From: Musa acuminata AAA Group
Taxonomy: Eukaryota > Streptophyta > Magnoliopsida > Zingiberales > Musaceae
Length of the DNA: 64,000 nt
Assembly: GCF_036884655.1 (NCBI RefSeq)
Contig: NC_088342.1
Coordinates: 30,843,001 to 30,907,000, forward strand
Direction of reading: 5' to 3'
Part shown: piece after piece, positions 12,002 through 23,727 of the stretch
Layout: every line of letters starts with the position of its first letter
How positions within the stretch are numbered: the first letter of the stretch is position 1
Notes under the pieces: generated by a model
The model's database searches: none
What the model was told of the DNA's origin: nothing
The model's input: the letters and a program-made list of their open reading frames with translations, nothing else
Position numbers and translations under genes: made by a program

Positions 12002-12374
12002 TGATGCCAAATTTGAAGCAATGGAATCTCGGATTGAATCGCGGCTTGAATCGCACTTGGAGGACAAATTGCGCGCTTTGTTTGCAGAATTCAGAATTGG
12101 ACAACCACTGAGTCCAACCAAATTTCAGCAAGGAGAGAGTTCAGAGAGGCCTCCAAAGAAGGAGGGACAGTCCTCGGATATGCTTCAGCCACGTATGAGG
12201 GTGGACTTCCCGCGATGGGAAGAAAGAGACCCGACGGGGTGGATTTCACGCGTCGAATGTTACTTTCGCTACTACCGAACGTTGGATGATGCTATGGTGG
12301 AAATTGCTGTCATCCACTTTGAAGGAGATGCTATTCAATGGTACAATTGGCTGGAATACAATCATGGGGCTCCA
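12002..12374 (+). pseudogene. Ty3/gypsy gag fragment
   Basis: A single open stretch encodes the N-terminal part of a plant gypsy Gag: a charged start (MESRIESRLESHLEDKLRALFAEF), a linker, and the retrotransposon gag core with FPRWEERDPTGWISRVECYF and IQWYNWLEYNHG. It is cut at the C-terminal side by an LTR in the opposite orientation. It is related to, but not the same copy as, the minus-strand gypsy gag at 15.9-17.6 kb, whose N-terminus reads INAKFEAFETRMEDEIQTLF. Confidence 0.75.
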
Positions 12375-12690
12375 TGTTAGAACCCTTGTGGATTCTAAGC
12401 TTGGGGTTGATCTCTTTAGGGGATCGGCCTCCTTGAAACTTTATAGGAGTTTCTTCCTCTAAGTTGCTGCTCAAAGGCTGCTAAAAATATTCATCTATTG
12501 CTTATCAAAAGATGATGAATACATGACTATTTATAGGGCTTCTAAACCCCAACTCCTAATAGTACTCCTACTCAAGACTCCTACTTCTAACCAACTCCTA
12601 ATGCTTCTCTAAGAAGTAACCTCCAAACTAATCCTAACCTTAGTCGACCTCTTCACCTCTTTAATAGGGGTCGGATAGGTAGGTTTTACA
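12375..12690 (-). repeat. Short Ty3/gypsy LTR, solo, minus orientation
   Basis: It reads TGTTAGAACCC...TTTTACA and is similar to the LTR at 18428-18759, including the GGATC...CTTGAAAC.TATAGG block. No 5-bp target duplication is visible (CTCCA left, TGAAT right), so the right boundary may be off by up to about 50 bases or one flank may be deleted. Confidence 0.5.
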
Positions 12691-12741
12691 TGAATGCCTC
12701 TTTCAACGAAACTCAATTAGGACTCTCCTAGCTAGAGTCAT

Positions 12742-14292
12742 TGTTGAATCTCGGATTTTGATGATGAAACTAATTGATTGTATTTAGATGTTTAACTGCA
12801 TTTTGAGTGATGTAGGTCTACTCGATCATGATTAGACAGTTGACGCAGGAGGAATTGACGTTGCGCCGGAGGAGATTACGTCAGGGTATTGGACGGCAGA
12901 AGGCTTCGGACGTCGGGCATCGGGCCAAGGAGAGCGAAATTGCGCCAAGGATATCGGGGTTGCGAAGGTCAACCACCGATTGGGCAACAAGCCGCAAGAG
13001 AGGACGATGCACCGAAGAATCGGATGAAGCGCCAACCAATGACGTGCCGGGCAACAGAATGTCAATTCGCGTTGTAATAATTGTCTAGATCGGAGTAGAG
13101 TTTTAGCTTGTGTGTGCAGGATTAACTACGATAACGACGAAGACATAAAGCAAAACAAAGTGTCGGAGTCAAGCACGAAGGATTCATTGCGAGTTCGAGA
13201 GTTCGACGGAAGTCCGAAGGTTCATCGGGAATGCTGCCGGAACTAGCCGAGAATGAGTAGGGAGCTTGCCGAAGGGTTTTTCGGAAGCTCGCTGGAAGGT
13301 TCGTTGGAAGTTCGCGGAGCTCGCCGAGAAAGATCGGAGCTTGCCGAAGAAGCTCGTTGGAACTCGTCAAGATCAAATCGTGAAGTCTAGGAGCTTGCCG
13401 GGAGTCTGCAGAATGGTTTCCGAGAGTTTTTCGAAAAACCGTCGGAAGTTCGCCGGAAGCTCGCCGAAAGAAGTCTTGACTTACAGACTTTGTAATAGCT
13501 TAGAAAATGTCTTTAAATTCGTAGTTAGCATGTTACTTAGTGTTAGGATTAGGTATTAATCCTATAAACCAAGTAGGGGCTAATTGGGCTCTAGTTCGGA
13601 CTGGTTTGGGCCAATTTTGGAGCCCAACCAGTGAGCTGAAATAGTGTAGGCGGTGGCACCGCCAGATTTGGCGATGGCACCGCCTAGCACCCGAGAGCCA
13701 GGCGGTGGCACCGCTTGGCTACGCGGTGGCACCGCCAGCATCGGGAACCAAAGAGAATTCAAATTTTGGAGCCCAAATTTGAATCCTCTTGAGGCCTATA
13801 AATACCCCTCAAATCTCAACTGAGATAACAACCTTTAGTTTGAGTTAAGAGCCTTAGAATAGTCTTTGCAAGCCTTATTTTTCATATTGCTTAAGTGTTC
13901 ACCTCCTCCCATCTTGTTGAAAAGAATTGTAAGAGTGTGAACCACTTGTAAAGGTTGTAAGAGGGGTATTAGTCCTTCCCCTACAAGAAATTTGCTAGTG
14001 GAAGTTGGAAGCCTCTTCGAAGAAGGCTTCGCAAGTGGATGTATGTCATTTTGACCGAACCACTTTAAAAACTGCTGTGTTATCTGGTTTGCATCCTACT
14101 CTTGCCATTTACATACTGCAAACTTTTCTACTTAGTTACTATGCTTCCATACGTTTCTAAGTTATCAAGCCTCTAAAATCGGTTTCCATTGATATTGCTT
14201 TTCATCGTACGAAAGATTTATCAAAACCGAAGTTTTAATCCGCTGCACTAATTCACCCCCCCCCCCCTCTTAGTGCTGCTCCGATCCTAACA
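12742..14292 (+). repeat. 5' LTR of element D (1551 bp)
   Basis: Boundaries TGTTGAATCTCGG and CCGATCCTAACA are followed at once by the primer site. It contains a GC-rich hairpin array (GGCGGTGGCACCGCC-type units, about 13650-13740), a TATA box CCTATAAATACC near 13796-13807, and a 12-base C tract at 14256-14267. This is the same order of parts as in the minus-strand LTRs of B, C and E. Confidence 0.85.
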
Positions 14293-14294
14293 AT

Positions 14295-14307
14295 TGGTAT
14301 CAGAGCC
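14295..14307 (+). promoter_or_regulatory. Primer-binding site (initiator tRNA-Met) of element D
   Basis: TGGTATCAGAGCC lies two bases inside the LTR end. It is the standard plant retroelement site complementary to the 3' end of initiator tRNA-Met. Confidence 0.85.
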
Positions 14308-14342
14308 TGATATTTCTCATTTCGGATTTACACCCGAGAGAA

Positions 14343-15284
14343 ATGGCTCTTCATGGCTTTCAAGAGGGCTTATCGGTTTTTCGTCCACCGTTGTTTAACG
14401 GATTGAACTACACTTATTGGAAAACTCGAATGAGTGTTTTCTTGATTTTTATGAATTTTGATTTATGGAATATCGTTGAAAACAGTTTTCAACTTCCCTC
14501 TAAACCGATGAACGAATGGTCGGATTTGGAGAAGAAGTATTTTTCTTTAAACGCAAAGGCTATGAATGCCTTATTTTGCGCTTTGGACAAAACTAAGTTC
14601 AATCGGATTTCAACATGCGAAATGGCTTTTGATATTTAGCGAACACTTGAAATCACGCACGAGGGAACTAGTAGAGTCAAAGACTCGAAAGTTAACATTT
14701 TATTGCATGATTTTGAGCTTTTTCGAATGCAACCAAGCGAGACTATAGGCGACATGTACACCCGTTTCACGGATGTCGTCAATAATCTAAGTGTTCTTGG
14801 TAAATCTTTTTCGAATTTTGATCTCGTGAGCAAGATCTTAAGATCACTTCCAAAAAGGTGGGATCCTAAAATAACCGCAATACAAGAAACAAAAAAATTA
14901 AATATTTTTCTACTTGACGAACTAATTGGTTCATTGATGACATATGAAATGGTTCACAATACACATGATGAACATGATGAACAAAATCACCTTCCAAAGA
15001 ACATGAAGGATTTGAAACTCCGGACAAATGAATACCACTTGAGCGATGACTCAAGTGATGAGGACAATGTTGAACTTGAACTTCGAACACTAAATCTTAA
15101 TAAGTTTATTAAACAAAAATCTAAAATAAACAATGAACTTAAACGGAGGAAGAGGCCAAAGAAGAGGAAGGCAACCAAGGATAAATCAGAAACTTCCAAA
15201 GGCGAAACGGCGAATTGGGCTTTGACGGGCTTCGACTACAAGGTGAGTAACTCAACTCTCTTGAATTATTTTGAAATTACTTAA
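14343..15284 (+). pseudogene. SIRE-like Gag, element D (broken)
   Basis: It starts MALHGFQEGLSVFRPPLFNG and follows the UBN2-type copia Gag: YTYWKTRM, ALNAKAMNALFCALDK, FELFRMQPSETIGDMYTRFTDVVN, KILRSLPKRWDPKITAIQE. A TAG stop at 14637-14639 sits where relatives have Trp (FDIW). The basic C-terminal region reads directly into ALTGFDYK with no CCHC zinc knuckle, so that segment has been deleted. The frame ends at 15284. In the same spot AAG/GTGAGT resembles a splice donor. Confidence 0.85.
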
Positions 15285-15902
15285 AGCCCTTCATGAGTGC
15301 TTAATTTAGATAGTAGGAATAGGAAATAAAAAAAAATTATTTTTCAAAAATCATATCATGTTTTTCTTTGTAGCATCTTTGAAAAATTAAAAAATTTGAT
15401 CATGAAAAGTATATTGCAAAGGTTTCATGCATGTTATGCTTTGAAATGTTGAATGATGTAATATTAGGGATGATAATATGATATGTGATAATGTTTAGGA
15501 TTAATCCATACATATGTATACGTCATGCATGAGTTTTTGAAGTAAATGTTGATTTGAACCTCTCATTTTAGATTAATATGCTTTTGGTCTAATCGTTTTT
15601 ATGATGAATTAAGATTACATTCTCATAACATATTAAGATGACATAGTGCATGTACATCTATGTATGAATTTCTTGATAGTCTTTTGATGATAGACCTGAT
15701 ATCATGATGTGTTTGGTCTTAACGGCTTCATGACGAAACTTATGTTTCAATTTTAAATGATGATACTTGTTTTCATAAAAAGACTTGAATACCCTCACAT
15801 GAAATCAATTATATGAAATGGAAATAATTTTCTATCATATTGAGATTAATGAATTTATTTTACCAATCTTGTGAATCTCATGAAAATAAACATGATGTCA
15901 TT
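15285..15902. other. AT-rich DNA downstream of element D gag
   Basis: There is no open frame and no match to other parts of the window. It carries repeated short motifs such as TTGGTCTTAACGGCTTCATGA and TTTGGTCTAATCG....ATGA. It could be a non-coding spacer or an intron-like segment of D. Confidence 0.35.
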
Positions 15903-17642
15903 TAAAGCTCGGTAGTTGATGCACATCCGTCAAGTTCCGTCCTTCTTGCGTACAAGTAGCACTAATGAAGAATAGGGGCAGCAACTTGGCCGAATCACCC
16001 CTATTTCAAGCATCTCCTTTACAATCTTTTCAATTCCATCCTTTTGGAGGTGAGGATAATGGTACGATCGAGTGTTCACTGGTGGTTTGCCTGGAAGAAT
16101 TGGAATCCGATGGTCATGTTGTCTTGTAGGAGGAAGACTGCGCGGTTCAGTAAAAATATCAACAAATTCAGCAAGCAATTGGGAAAGATTTTGATATTCA
16201 ATTTCTATTTTCTTCCCCTCTGGTTGCTGCTGGAGACATTTACCTTGTGTAAATCTTTCTCCATTCGTTAGGTCGAAACGGTAGTTACGTTGCTTCTGCG
16301 CTTCCCATATAGGATGATCTGTTCGCCTTTGCAGTAGAATTTCTTAATTAATTTGAAAAAGTTTCAAGAAATTTCACCTAGCATCATCAGTCATTCTATG
16401 CCAAGCATGGCCTCATAATCATTAATTGGTAGGAGGAAGAAGTCGGCGATAATTTCTTGGTCTTGTAGTAATAGTTTCACCTACGGGCATCTTTGGTCAT
16501 ACTTTAGGATTCTGCCGTCGGCGACCTTTACGTCAAACTTATTGCAACCTTCGATGTGGAGTGTCATCCGAGCAGCAACCTTACTGTTTAGGAAGTTATT
16601 AGTTCTGCTCATGTCGATGAGATCAGTGATCGAGAAGGCCTCCAACTTTCATAGTTTGCGGGTTTGAGTAGCCGGCTAGCGCGTGTACCATAAAGTCGGT
16701 CGATTGTGGCTCTTCTTCTGCATCTTCTTCTTTATGTTTAAGGCTCTCTTCTAGATATTCAATGACCTCTTCTTCTACTGGTTCAATCACAAAAAGTCTC
16801 CTTTTTTTATAGTGATGCTCGTGGCTCCACGGCTTGTCGCAATGGCAATATAACCCATTCATAGATTGCTCCCAAAGCTCTTCTCATGTCAACTTTTTTG
16901 GTGCAGGGGCTCAACTAACAGCACGGGGGGCTAAGGGCTTCGGTATTACTAGTTGAGGAGTGACCCTAGTTCTCGAGGGTTCATGGTTCAATCGCTCCTC
17001 TTGAAGTCGTGCGAAAGAGATGACTGCCATAAGCGTGTATGGTTGTCACGCTTTAACTTCTCCTCGGATCTCCAACTTCAAGCCCTCAATAAAGGTCCCT
17101 AATAGCTATTTTTTAGACTAATCATGAGTTTGATTAGATAACCTTTCAAACCTAGCTTGGTACTCCTGAATGGTGGAGGTTAGTTAGATCTTTGCTAGTT
17201 GTCCGTCAATGTTCTCGTAATCGATTGGTCCAAAGTGGATCAGCAGTCCTTTGAATTATTGCCATAAGAGGACTCCATGAGTATGTTCAAACCAATCAAA
17301 CCTCTATATGGTATCCCCTTCAAGATGTATAGCCATAATTTCCATCATAGATGCGTTTGTAGTTTTATGGTACCGAAAATATCGCTTCATGCACGAGATC
17401 CAACCAATCGGGTCTCCTTCCCGTCTAGGGAAGTCCACCCTCATGCGTGGATAGTAGGGATTAGTCATAGAGTCTCCCCTCTCTTGGAAGTCATCTCTTC
17501 GATTAGAGCTCTCTCCTTAATGTGATTTCTTTGGGCTCGGTGGTCGGCCCAAACTGAGTTCGGTAAAGAGAGTTTGAATCTCATCCTCCATTCGCGTCTC
17601 GAAGGCTTCAAATTTAGCATTGATTGCCTCCTCAGTTGCCAT
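15903..17642 (-). pseudogene. Ty3/gypsy gag-pol remnant
   Basis: Gag starts at 17642 with MATEEAINAKFEAFETRM and is soon broken by stops. At 16862-16623 there is a Cys/His knuckle (GLYCHCDKPWSHEHHYK) with an acidic stretch and LVHALAG-like repeat-type motif; around 16600-16450 the protease-type LIDMSRTNNF segment follows. At 16178-15930 the RT N-terminus is clear: LPPTRQHDHRIPILPG, YHYPHLQKDGIEKIVKEML and SSLVLLVRKKDGT. A TGA then replaces Trp before the RMCINYRAL motif. Several stops and frameshifts make it non-functional. Confidence 0.8.
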
Positions 17643-18413
17643 AGTATATGCTTCAAGATCTATAATATTAATATCTCTCTTTTGTTATTGGGTTAAAAGC
17701 ATGTATCGGTTGAGAGAAGTGGTGGCCGAACGGGTTGGTGGATTGGTGTGTAAGAGCAGAATTATCGTCGAAGAAACAACGGTTTCACGATGAAATTTCT
17801 AACAAAAACTGAGAGATTTTAGGAGGAAATTTGATAACAAAATCTTGGTTTAGATAACAGCAATGATGACAAATTTGATTAAGAAGATTTCGGTAGTATA
17901 ACAGCAAGGAAATCGGTGCAAGTTGCGATAGTAAAATTCTCGTCGAAAAATTCTAATGGTTTGCGACGAAAATTTACAGTAACACAAGAATGTTTTAGAG
18001 ATGAATTCCTCAATAGATCAATCTTAGATGGAAGCCAAGATGATCTATGAAGCTTATAAGAAATTTCATTTAAAAAGGATAGCAAATAGATCGGTTAAAG
18101 GCAACAATATGCAGTTGAAATTTTCTGCAACAATCCTTCATTCGCAAAGATGATAACTTTTACGGTGAAAGGAATTCGTAGCACGGGATAGATAAAAAGA
18201 TTTCTTCTTGGTATTTTAAATAGAAAATTACAGCAGCAAAAGGTATTGGTGATAAGAGAATACCAGATCTCTTGATGCAATTGGAGGTGATGATAGTAGA
18301 TTGATTTGATCAACGGTAGAAGATGACGATAGAGATGGCGACATCAAGAGCAATTGTGAATTGCTTGGTTATTGGTAGGTGGCAGGGGTGGCATCAAACG
18401 CAGCAAGATCACT
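17643..18413 (-). other. Leader (5' UTR) of the gypsy element
   Basis: This is the interval between primer site and gag start. It is AT-rich, with repeated AAATTT..GATGA-type short motifs and no coding frame. Confidence 0.5.
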
Positions 18414-18425
18414 GCTCTGATATCA
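18414..18425 (-). promoter_or_regulatory. Primer-binding site of the gypsy element (mutated)
   Basis: The minus strand reads TGATATCAGAGC two bases inside the LTR. It is the tRNA-Met site with one G-to-A change. Confidence 0.6.
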
Positions 18426-18427
18426 GA

Positions 18428-18759
18428 TGATAGAACCCCAGAGGAATTCTATGTAGATTGATCTTTGAGGGGGATCAACCCTTGAAACGCTATAGGGGTT
18501 CCACCCTCCCAGAAGTCTGCCAAATGGTTGTAATTGTAGATGTATCTTATTCTCAAAGAGATGGAGGCTACATGCTTATATAGGACTCCAAACCCTAGCC
18601 CTAGGGGCTGCTTCCAAAGTGAGTTATCCCTTTTGCCCTCAACCCTAGTCGACCGGCCTAGTAAAAGGGGGGGTGGTAGCTAGGAAGCCCAAAGGCCCAA
18701 ATATAAACCCTAGCCACTCTTCTTTATAGGATAGAGACAACTAGGTGGGGTTTATAACA
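18428..18759 (-). repeat. 5' LTR of the gypsy element (about 330 bp)
   Basis: On the plus strand it reads TGATAGAACCCC...TTATAACA. It is homologous to the solo LTR at 12375-12690. The outer end is placed at the last CA before unrelated sequence and could shift a little. Confidence 0.6.
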
Positions 18760-18809
18760 ATCTCATATATTTTTTATTAGCTGCTTTTTGATTGAGTAGG
18801 ATCCAACCT

Positions 18810-21012
18810 TGCTAAGGTCCTATTAGAGTACTTGAGTACAGAGTTCACCTAGTTCCTCAAGGACCATGAGATTATATCCCAATGGACACCTCCTTATACA
18901 CCTCAGCTCAATGGTGTATCTGAAAGGAGAAACCGTATACTGTTAGACATGGTGCAGTCCATGATGAGTTTCAATGACCTACTCATCTCATTCTAGGGAT
19001 ATGCCCTAGAGACCGCAACTTACCTTCTGAACAGAATTCCAACTAAGTCGGTAGTAACTACACCAGATGAGATATGAAAAAGGAAAAAGTCCGATCTTAA
19101 GGTTATTAAGATTTGGGGCTACCCTATTCACGTTAAAAGATAACCCCATTAAGTTGGAATCGAGGACGAAGTGATGTAAGTTCATGGGATACCCCAAGGA
19201 AACTTGTGAGTATTATTTCTATCATCCCAAGGACTAAAAGGTCTTTATAGCCAAGAGAGCGGTGTTCCTTGAGAAGGAACATGTTCTTGGCAGAGACAAT
19301 GGGAGTATGATAGAGTTGAGTGAGGTTGAAGAACCTCGCTCAAGCACCACTCCACAGCCCGAGTCTGTTTAGGTACCTAGCACACAAGTTCCGACTTTAC
19401 ATAAGTTCGACATAGCATCTTATCCTCCTGAGAGATATGTGAGACATATTAAAGGAGAGGATGGTGAGGATATTGATCCTCGACCTACGAGGAGGCTATT
19501 GCGAGTATAGACTCTAGGAAGTAGCAAGAAGCCATAAATTCTGAGATGGATTCCATGTACTCCAATAAGGTTTGGAACCTAGTTGATGCACCCGAGGTTA
19601 TTATACCCATCGGTTGCAGGTGAATCTTCAAGAAGAAGATTGGAGTAGATGGAAAGGTATAAAAGCAAGGCTAGTGGCTAAGGGGTATCGTTAAAGGCAA
19701 TGTGTTGACTATGATGAAATCTCCTCACCCGTAGCCATGCTAAAATACATCCGAATTCTATTGGCTATTGCAGCACACTATGATTATGAGATCTGACTGA
19801 TTGACGTGAAAACCACATTCCTCAATGGCAACCTCGAAGAGGAGATATATATGATACTGCTTGAGGGATTCGTATCCAAGGACTACCCAGATAATGTGTG
19901 TAGATTGCTTAGGTCTATTTATAGACTAAAGCAAGCTTCTCGAAGTTGGAACATAAGATTTGATGAGGCAATCAGATCTTATGACTTCGTTAAGAACGAA
20001 GATGAGCCTTGTGTATACACGAAGGTAAGTGAGAGCGCTATCACCTTCTTGTTGTTATATGTGGATGACATCTTGATCATTGAGAATGATGTAGGAATGC
20101 TATCCATGGTAAAGACTTGGTTATCTAGATACTTCTCTATGAAAGACTTAGGGGAAGCATCCTATATCTTGGGGATTCGGATCTATAGAGATAGATCTAA
20201 GAGGATGTTTGGCTTATCCTAGTCTAGGTACATAGACTTTATTATCGAAATGTTTGGTATGAAAAATTCCAAGAGAGGTCTCATACTGATGAGACATGGG
20301 ATATCACTTTCTAGGAGTATATCCCCAAAGACTTCTGACGAAAGGGCAAACATGGATATAATACCTTATGCCTTAGCGATAGGGTCTATAATGCAGGTCA
20401 TGCTATGTACTAGAGTTGATATAATGCATGCTCTGAGTATCACAAGCAGATCCAAACTTGAAGCACTAGAAAACAGTAAAGTGTATCCTTAAGTACTTGA
20501 GAAGGACTAAGGATCTTTTACTGATATATGGAGGTAGTAGCCTCAGGGTTGAAGGCTACACGGACTCATGTTTTCAGTCCGATGTCGATAATAGCAAGTA
20601 GAATTCATGGTATACGTACACCCTAAATGGAGGAGCAGTATAATGGAAGAGTTCCAAGTAAGATAGTACTGCTGACTCGACCACAGAGGCGAAGTACATT
20701 GCTGCAGCAAAGGCAGCAAAGGAGAGAGTCTAGATGAAGAAGTTCTTCATAGATCTGGGAGTCATGCTGAGCAGCAAGGAGTCAATTTCCTTATATTGCG
20801 ACAACAATAGGGCAATTGCTCAAGCCAAGAAACCTAGGTTTCATCAGAAACATTCGGAGGAGGTTCCACCTGATCAGAGAGATCGTGACCCGAGAAGATG
20901 TAGCAGTGGAAAGAATTCCATCCGAAGATAGCATCACAGATCCACCGATAAAGCAGTTGTCTTAGATTATCTTTGAGCATCACAGGGGTCTGATGGGGAT
21001 CGGACACATAAG
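18810..21012 (+). pseudogene. Angela-like pol (integrase, RT, RNase H), heavily decayed
   Basis: Frames are shattered by stops and frameshifts, but the order is preserved: integrase core (PPYTPQLNGVSERR at about 18890), MMSFNDL, ETATYLLNR; the linker with EKE..LG; RT beginning about 19540 (MDSMYSNKVWNLVD, IFKKKIGVDGKV), an open RT core at 19806-20222 with TFLNGNLEEEIYM, the SIYRLKQASRSWN motif and catalytic YVDDILII, and RNase H remnants to about 21000 (YCDNNRAIAQAK). The order integrase-RT defines copia; motifs are closest to BARE/Angela. Confidence 0.85.
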
Positions 21013-21982
21013 TGCTAGTCATAGGTGCCTTACAAGCCAATCACGTGAGTGATGACACGTGTGACTTGACACACAATATTTTTCTTATTATATTTTGATA
21101 TTTTATCACTTTATATTAATTGTTGCATATACACATATATATATTGTGATGTCCTTGGATCTGTGCAATAGGAATCATATTATGATGAGATCACGATAAC
21201 GAGACCGATTCACCTTTAAACACAAACCCTAAATAATCCCGGTCATAGGTTACTCGAGAAGGATATCGAGATAACCAAACAAACTGATGTGCTATATACT
21301 CATCCATATGATGGATGTAACTAGTCTCATAATTGCTCATGTGGGGACACTAGGGATACAGTACAGGTGGTCATTAGGGAATGAGTTCACTGATTGATCC
21401 GCTTACGGAATGTTGGATGGTTGATGATGCCTTATTGTTAGACAGTGATTCCGTAGTCCCAGTGGTGTATCTGGTCTTTAGACTTGAGGCACCAAGGATA
21501 TCCTATATGAGTACTTCATTCTTTGATACCGAACTTATAGGTCTGGAAGTTCCAAATCTAGCACAATTGGTCATCGGGAGAGGTAGCTAACCTTAAGAGG
21601 ACTATTGAGTGTCGATAGAGGATCATCCACTCTCGGTATCATGAGAGGAATATCCCATGTATTCTTGCTCAGACAAATCCCTAGCTAGGGTCATTCGGAT
21701 TGAGAGAGAAAGAGTTCTTTGGGTGAATCTGATTAGAGCGAGACTCGAGCAGAAACCGTATGGGTCTGACAGCACCATTCCCGGTATATGGTCTCTGGGA
21801 TATTAGATAGATGAGGGACTATAGGTACATGGTAACTAAGGATAGACATGTCCAATGGATTGGATTCCCTTGTATCATTTGGGGATTGCAGCGTAGTGGC
21901 CTAGTATGTTCGCATTCGATGAGTCGAGTGAATTATTATGGAGATAATAATTCACTGAGCTAGAAGGAGTTCTAACAAGTAT
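21013..21982 (+). repeat. 3' LTR of A1, first piece
   Basis: It begins TGCTAGTCATAGGTGCC after the HRGLMGIGH end of pol and runs to the insertion site of element C at GTTCTAACAAGTAT. It is collinear with A3 LTR bases 1-970. Confidence 0.85.
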
Positions 21983-23712
21983 TGTTAGGATCAAGAGCAC
22001 TAAGAGGGGGGGGGGGGGTGAATTAGTGCAGCGGAAAACCTTTTACGATAAAAATAAAAACTGCGTTCGTTCGATAAAAGTGATTTCGGTAAGAAAGCCG
22101 ATTTGTAAATCACTTTAACTTTTGATTAAGCGAGATGCGGCAAAGATATAAATGCAGTTTGCAGTTATGATTCAAATCAGATAGTAGGCGCAAACTGAAA
22201 TATGATATTCGTACGAAGAAACTGATTTACGTCTAAATGCTGATTCGTAAATCACTTGATTAAGCGAGATGCAGTTTAAGCAAGGATATAAAGGCAGTTT
22301 GCAATTATGATAGAAATCAAAATGAAAACGCAAACTGAAATATAATGAACGTACGAAAAAATTGATTTACGTCTAAACGCCGATTCGGAAAGTGCAAAGC
22401 TTGAAACCCGATCGGATATGCGCAGAAAGCAGTAAGCTTTTGAGGAGGTTTACAGTAAAGATAATATACTCAAAGTAAATGTAAACCGAGATTTAGAGTG
22501 GTTCGGTCAATCTTGTCCTACTCCACTTTTGGCTTCCTCCACCGACGAGGTCACCGACGTCAACTAGAGGCCTTCCTTCAATAGGCGAAGGCCAACCACC
22601 CTTTTACAGTTTCACTCCTTTTGACGGGCTTAGGAGACAACCTTTACAGAATTTTCTCTCCTTTCTTTAAAGCTCAGAACTTGAAAGAAAAGAGGGAGAA
22701 GAACTTTTGGCCTTTACAACAATTTTGAGCTCTAAAAATCACAGAACAAGATTAGGATTTCGGTGTATGTTGAGTGCCCTTTCAGTGCTGAAAGGGTGGG
22801 GTATTTATAAGCCCCAACCCAGTTTGAATTTGGAGCTCAAATCTGTCAATTTCCGGAATTCTTGGATCTGGCGGTTGCACCGCTTGGCAGAGCTCGAAGA
22901 CTGAGCCTCTCGGCGGTGCCACCTGTGTCAGGGGCGGTTGCACCTTCTGCCAGAGCTCGAAGACCGAGCTTAGGCGGTGCCACCGCCTGACTGAGGCGGT
23001 TGCACCTCCTGCCAGAGCTCGAAGACCGAGCTCAGGCGGTGCCACCTCCTGTCAGGGGAGGTTGCACCGCCCAGTCTCGCTCAGAGACTGAGCCCAGGTG
23101 GTGCCACCTCCTGGCTAGAGCGGTTGCACCGCCCAGTCTCGCTCGGAGACTTAGCCCAGGCGGTGCCACCTCCTGGCTTGGGCGGTTCAACCGCCTGACA
23201 GAAATCATGGTCCGAATGGGTTGATCCATTCGGCCCAATTTGGGTTTTTCAGGGACCCAATTGCCCCAAGATTAAGTTAATGGGATCACCTCCCTTTTCC
23301 AACTTAATCATTGTGCTAACTATGATATTTCCTAAGACATTTACTGCAATTTGCTCCGGTGCGTCAATCGCTTCTTCCGGCGAGCTTCCAGCGAACTTCC
23401 GTCGATCATCCGATGAACCCTCGGTGATGCTCCTGCGGACTTCCGGCAAACTCCTGGACTTGCGACGATCCACTTGGCGAGTTCCGACGAGCTTCTTTGG
23501 CAAGCTCATCGACTTCTCGGATTTGTTCCCGTAGAACCTCCGACGATTGTCCGAACTTCCGTCGAACTCCCAATGTGATCATTGTCTTGACTCCGGCGCA
23601 ACTCCTGCTGCATATCTTACTTTCATCGTAGTTAATCCTGCACACTTATCTCAACATATAGATTAGATAACAAATGACAATTGACTTGATCATCAAAATC
23701 TGAGATTCAACA
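21983..23712 (-). repeat. 3' LTR of element C (1730 bp)
   Basis: On the minus strand it reads TGTTGAATCTCAG...ATCCTAACA. Parts are a GC-rich hairpin array at 22863-23195, a TATA box (complement of TATTTATA, 22802-22809), and a 13-base G tract (plus strand) near 22006-22018. Confidence 0.9.
22863..23195. repeat. GC-rich hairpin array upstream of the LTR TATA box (element C, 3' LTR)
   Basis: About five units of 55-65 bases, each combining GGCGGTGCCACC/GGCGGTTGCACC boxes with the inverted repeat GAGCTCGAAGACCGAGCTC (7-base stem, 5-base loop). Equivalent arrays lie at 29915-30205, 46199-46410, 52612-52900, 54790-54945, 63022-63175, 13650-13740 and 34280-34490. All are just upstream of the TATA motif in the transcription direction, and all differ in unit number. 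Confidence 0.8.
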
Positions 23713-23727
23713 ATCTCCCCCTTTTTT
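23713..23727 (-). promoter_or_regulatory. Polypurine tract of element C
   Basis: The minus strand reads AAAAAAGGGGGAGAT directly before the LTR start TGTTGAATC. A second tract of the same type lies 660 bases upstream (complement of 24371-24382). Confidence 0.7.

Larger units (their letters stand above)
12742..15903 (+). mobile_element. SIRE-like copia element D, 3'-truncated
   Basis: A complete 5' LTR (12742-14292), primer site and gag are followed by about 600 bases of AT-rich DNA. The element is then cut by a minus-strand gypsy remnant at about 15903. No pol, third ORF or 3' LTR remains. Its LTR ends, TGTTGAATC...CCTAACA, are those of elements B, C and E, but orientation is plus. Confidence 0.75.
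15903..18759 (-). mobile_element. Ty3/gypsy element, truncated within reverse transcriptase
   Basis: Reading leftwards: LTR (18759-18428), primer site, leader (18413-17643), gag, zinc knuckle and protease remnants, and the first part of reverse transcriptase, cut at 15903 after the VDYRAL-type motif. RNase H, integrase and the 3' LTR are missing. It interrupts or abuts element D on its left and the Angela-like fragment A1 on its right. Confidence 0.75.

Noticed and set aside
22863..23195. Regularly spaced repeats that might suggest a CRISPR array
   Set aside because: Spacers are themselves repeated, the array is in a plant LTR, and unit length varies; it is a promoter-proximal tandem repeat.
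22707..23645. Several 60-87 residue frames in SIRE-like LTRs (also at 29753-30680, 46116-46887, 52547-53379, 54791-55393, 62971-63618)
   Set aside because: They follow the GC-rich arrays and U3 sequence on both strands, differ between LTR pairs by indels and have no conserved protein.
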